A stretch of DNA of 64,000 nt from Undaria pinnatifida (lineage: Eukaryota; Sar; Phaeophyceae; Laminariales; Alariaceae): positions 9,924,732 to 9,988,731 of the forward strand of contig JABAKD010000004.1 of NCBI GenBank assembly GCA_012845835.1. The letters are read 5' to 3'. The notes under the pieces are model-generated. The model was not told the DNA's origin, did no database searches, and worked only from the letters and a program-made list of their open reading frames with translations. The translations under genes were made by a program, and so were the position numbers. Position 1 is the first letter of the stretch. The number at the start of each line of letters is the position of its first letter. Below, one piece after another: positions 60,720 to 64,000 of this stretch.

Positions 60720-62050
60720 CGGTGTATTAATAGCATGGCCAAGATGCCATAAATGGCCTGATACGATGGGGAATAATTATTCGCGCGGGCACCCCCAATA
60801 TACTTTGGGCCCCTCTGATGTTGCGTGGTAGTTCGCTTGCTTCCGTTGCTAGCGTTTCGGTCATGCGTGCGGGGTTCTTGGCAGAGGGGTTTCAGGATGA
60901 GAGCGTGTTAAAAAGAAAGAACATCATCGACTACACGGAGGCGCGCGGGCCTCGGGGGTAGGGGGCGTGTCCGAACTGCGGTGTGTCAAAGTGTTCCTCA
61001 GGCGTGCAGTACGGTGAATACTTGCACTGCTGCGCGCTCTTCCTATATATTAATCGGTTCGTGAGGTCGCACTCGCCGTTTTTCTGGACGCTGTGCACGG
61101 GTCCCAAAATAGCTAATAATCCAATAAGTACCTTGTTTACGTACGTACGTGCTGTGACAGCTTTGTCTACTGTGAAAATCAATCTCCACATGATGCGTTT
61201 GTTGCGAAGGCGTGCCCTTCCACCTTGTGTGCCCTTACCGATATTTTTTTCTTGATATTTTTAACAAAATAGTCAACACGCACACGACGGAATCAGCATT
61301 CCGCTGACCGGGCACATTTCAAATCAATCTGGTTATTGACCCCACACGAAGAAGAGTCCATAATTCGCTTTTTTTCGTACCCAATCGATCTCAACGAGTA
61401 ACAAGCTCAAAAAAGCGCCCTCTCGTTTCCTCTTGGTTTTGTTTCATTCTCCTGCAGTGTGTCTTGTTGCTGGCTTGTGCACGTTCTGCATTTCGTACCC
61501 AGTACGTTCGACGTCGCGTTGCCTGATCTCCTCGAACGATACCTTGCGATGTACATACATACGAGTACTCTTTTTTTGTTTCATAATTTGTGGCCTGTGA
61601 TCTCTCCAGGGCGAAGAATCGGCATTGAAACTAGATGCACTGGATGTCGACGGGTAAAACAACAGTCTTATCAAATCGCACAAACATTATACACCGAGTC
61701 AGTAGTGGGAGCATACTGCCGTACCTGGCATGACAACAAAGTCTAATTTTTTTGTTTTAGGAATTAATAATTCGGTGTGTCTGTGTTTTTTTCACACTAC
61801 TACTATACTGATACTTCCGCACCCATCTACTCCCAGCACAACCCGTGTCCGCGTCGATGCCTCCTGCTAGAGAGGCGAGCGCTGTGCCCACAATGTAAGA
61901 TGCACATACACACATCCCAAACATCAGGAAGGTTATTTGGACATGCAATGAGCTGGCCCAACTATCTGGTCGTACGGATCTTTGAGGCGGTAAGCTGCTC
62001 GCGTTAGGGAGTTTGGAAGAGCTTCCTGGCGGGACCAAGGTACGGGCGTA
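60720..62050. other. no recognised gene
   Basis: A plus frame at 60983-61255 begins close to a Cys-rich stretch (CPNCGVSKCSSG in the same frame from about 60968) but shows no known domain beyond that. Other frames are short. Confidence 0.35.
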
Positions 62051-62051
62051 G

Positions 62052-62098
62052 ACCCAACCCAACCCCTATCCCCACCCCTAACCCTAAACCCAACCCGG
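62052..62098. repeat. interstitial telomere-like CCCTAA-type tract
   Basis: The stretch reads CCCAACCC, CCCTATCCCC, CCCTAACCCTAAACCC and CCCAACCC in a row. Only two units fit the CCCTAA telomere word exactly. Confidence 0.7.
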
Positions 62099-62319
62099 AC
62101 CCACAACGGGCGAGACGTGCGAGCGGCTTTGCGGACCGCCAACCGGTCCTCGGCCAACGAGCGGGAGTGAAAACCCTCAAAGATCCCGTGGCCAGATGTT
62201 TAGGTTTTCTTCATGCAATGCCGAACGCAATGCATATGAAGGCTGGTGATAGCCAAGCCAGCGCACTAGATTGCTTGCAAGGAAGAAAAAAGAGAGGAAC
62301 TGAGAAGCAATAGAGTCAT

Positions 62320-62450
62320 ACCACTGTAGGGGTGCAGCAGAAAGTTTCCGCTCAGCATCTCACCCGAACCATGACTTCGAAGGCATTCGTTCGCGCAACC
62401 CGACCAGTATTCCATGCCTCGGTCCTAAAACAAATTCATCTCGTAAATAT
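62320..62450. repeat. diverged repeat T4, copy 1
   Basis: GTAGGGGTGCAGCAGAAAGT, ATCTCACCCGAA and CATTCGTTCGCGCAACCCG recur at 63545-63720 in the same order. Confidence 0.75.
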
Positions 62451-62494
62451 ATTATTAATAAACTAAACGGGGTAGTTTCTCAGTTGAGGAGCTC

Positions 62495-62607
62495 AACAAT
62501 AACACTAGCATTCGCATTAACATTGACGTTAACATAAACATTAACACTAACATTAACATGAGCATTAACATCAACATTATCATTGACATTAAGATTACCA
62601 TAAACCT
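62495..62607. repeat. (CATTAA)n degenerate microsatellite
   Basis: About 18 six-base units of CATTAA with changes (CATTGA, CATAAA, CACTAA). It lies between the two copies of array T4. Confidence 0.95.
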
Positions 62608-62779
62608 TTGGCTCCCAAAGTGCAACCCCTACCGTGCGATGACTCAATGGTGAATGGAACGAAAGCAGGGGCGGAGGGGCGAGGTAGCAAGCAATATTAG
62701 CAGCTTCACAGTGAAGGGGAGATCTTGATTTTTAACGGTTTCCAGAAGAAAACGGATATCAGTTATTTTAAGAAATTCT

Positions 62780-63180
62780 TCGTCACTCAAAAAAGAAAAT
62801 GAACTCGCGGGCTGCATCATAAAAGGGCTCTTGGGGATGGTAGGGATCGCACCAATTACGAAGCACAAAGAAACCTGGGGATGATGTGAGGCGCTCGCCA
62901 ACTGATGGCATAACCCTACGTGGGCAAACCCTACCTACCTCGGCAGGGACTGGTCCACCTCCGACACGCCAGGAGAAGACCCGGGCATCACCTTTCAGAG
63001 AAATCGTATGCTTGGTTCTGGGAGCGAGCAAAGTGCCACCAAAGTAACGTCTCACTCAGTGAATCTTCCGTTCTCCTCCTCCGCAACCAAACTGCAGCTA
63101 AAATGGCCTCTCCACGAATCTCGCGGGGGTGTGCTCTTCCACATGCTGGGAGGATTACGCCGAACTACATCGGATAGTGG
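62780..63180. repeat. diverged unit of array T3
   Basis: AAAAATGAACTCGCGGGC-like sequence, CCTACCTACCTCGGCAGGGA, CTGGTCCACC and GCTTGGTTCTGGGAGCG follow the order of the units at 59455-60150. Confidence 0.7.
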
Positions 63181-63419
63181 GCGCCTGGGAACGGGCACAA
63201 CAGGTATGTATACCATGTAGGTGAGTGTGCCTTGATGTACCTTAGCTCATGACGGAGCCGTTGCGAGAGGCAGATATATCTCCCACCCCACATGTGTCGA
63301 AAGTGGCGATAACTTATGGATTTTAACCCTTTTGCAGCTTCAGTGGCAAACACTCACGAAATTTATTGACGATTACGGCATTTTCCAGGGTTGTCCCGCG
63401 CTAGGGTGCAGGAGAAGGT

Positions 63420-63910
63420 TCTGAGCCGCTAACTTTACTCGAGGAGCTCAATATCACACCCGAAGTACGACTTCGAACACCTTCGCTCACACTAACCGAT
63501 CAGCATTTCCATGCGCAATTAATAGTCGTAAAACAAGTATTCTCCTAAAGAGCCATCCCACGGTAGGGTTGGAGCAGAAAGTCCCTGAGATCCTCACATA
63601 CATGAAGAACTCAATATCTCACCCGAAAAATAAACTGGAAGACATTCGTTCGCGCAACCCGGCCAAGCTTCTACGCCTTAGTCCAAAAATATAGTGTACT
63701 CGTGAAATTACTTCATTGACCATCAGTTCACTCACATGAGGAACTCAATCGCCCCGGGACTTTTTCTCGCAGAAAGTGCAACCCCTACCACCGTGGGATG
63801 ACTCTAAAATGATCATATTAACCGATAATTCCAAGGTGCAGGAGGAGCCCAACCGGTCAGAAGGTCAGAAACGTTTGGCCCCAAAAGCGCAACTCCTACC
63901 GCGGGATGAT
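63420..63910. repeat. diverged repeat T4, further copies
   Basis: GAGCTCAATATCACACCCGA at 63440 and AACTCAATATCTCACCCGAA at 63610 each precede a CTTCGAACACC or GGAAGACATTCG word. GGTAGGGTTGGAGCAGAAAG at 63560 matches 62330. The tail 63770-63910 repeats the GTGCAACCCCTACC, GGGATGA words. Confidence 0.75.
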
Positions 63911-64000
63911 TCTCCACACGAATCTAAGCTGGCTGCTGGATAAGTAGGGGGTTCATTCACGTTCTGATGTACTTTATAATCCAAGGAGTGACATGACACG

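Overview
The window looks like nuclear DNA from a eukaryote, most likely a photosynthetic stramenopile-type alga (group inferred, moderate confidence). It has no operons and no long intact ORFs of known families. It has two genes cut into many short exons by introns of 0.3 to 5.5 kb, and a dense load of SINE-like elements, terminal-inverted-repeat (TIR) elements, satellites and low-complexity DNA. The plastid-type carotenoid gene carries an ASAF-like motif at the start of its first recognised exon. This resembles the signal-peptide cleavage site of plastid proteins in algae with complex red plastids.

Gene 1 (minus strand, about 10300 down to 1395) encodes the membrane domain of an SLC4-type (HCO3 cotransporter / anion exchanger / BOR) transporter. 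Nine exons are resolved. All junctions keep frame, giving about 434 residues. The far N-terminus and the last C-terminal exon or exons were not found. Gene 2 (plus strand, 30104 to 48972) encodes a CruP-type FAD-dependent lycopene-cyclase paralogue. Thirteen exons are resolved to the stop codon. Exons 2-13 total 1638 nt, an exact multiple of three. One intron (36661-38348) appears to use a GC donor. The two genes are transcribed away from each other, and the 20 kb between them holds only repeats and unrecognised sequence.

The most unusual feature is that the introns of both genes are full of decayed tandem copies of their own exon ends. In the SLC4 gene the 5' edges of exons A, D and I and the 3' edges of exons C, G and H each have one to several broken copies in the neighbouring intron. 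In the CruP gene the start of exon 8 and the end of the last exon are copied. Several copies keep a usable splice site, so they could act as decoys. The introns seem to have grown by repeated local duplication across splice junctions.

Mobile and repetitive content: two tRNA-head SINE-like families (14622 and 56083; 20410, 28525 and 36825); a pair of about 782-bp elements with 3-bp TAA-type target duplications, Harbinger-like (26974 and 33624); a pair of elements with ACAGGCTG ends (16242 and 32040), one carrying a nested TTAA-flanked insertion; a scattered family of about 85-bp TTAA-flanked mini-elements; a 249-bp TIR element at 3364; and a hairpin-bearing repeat pair at 19050 and 19490. Tandem arrays include a 73-bp minisatellite (113-830), a 215-bp satellite (52600-54700), an array of about 290-400 bp units (58440-59225) and an array of 200-260 bp units (59455-60150). 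The right end (48973-64000) is almost entirely repeat-rich intergenic DNA with no gene I can recognise.
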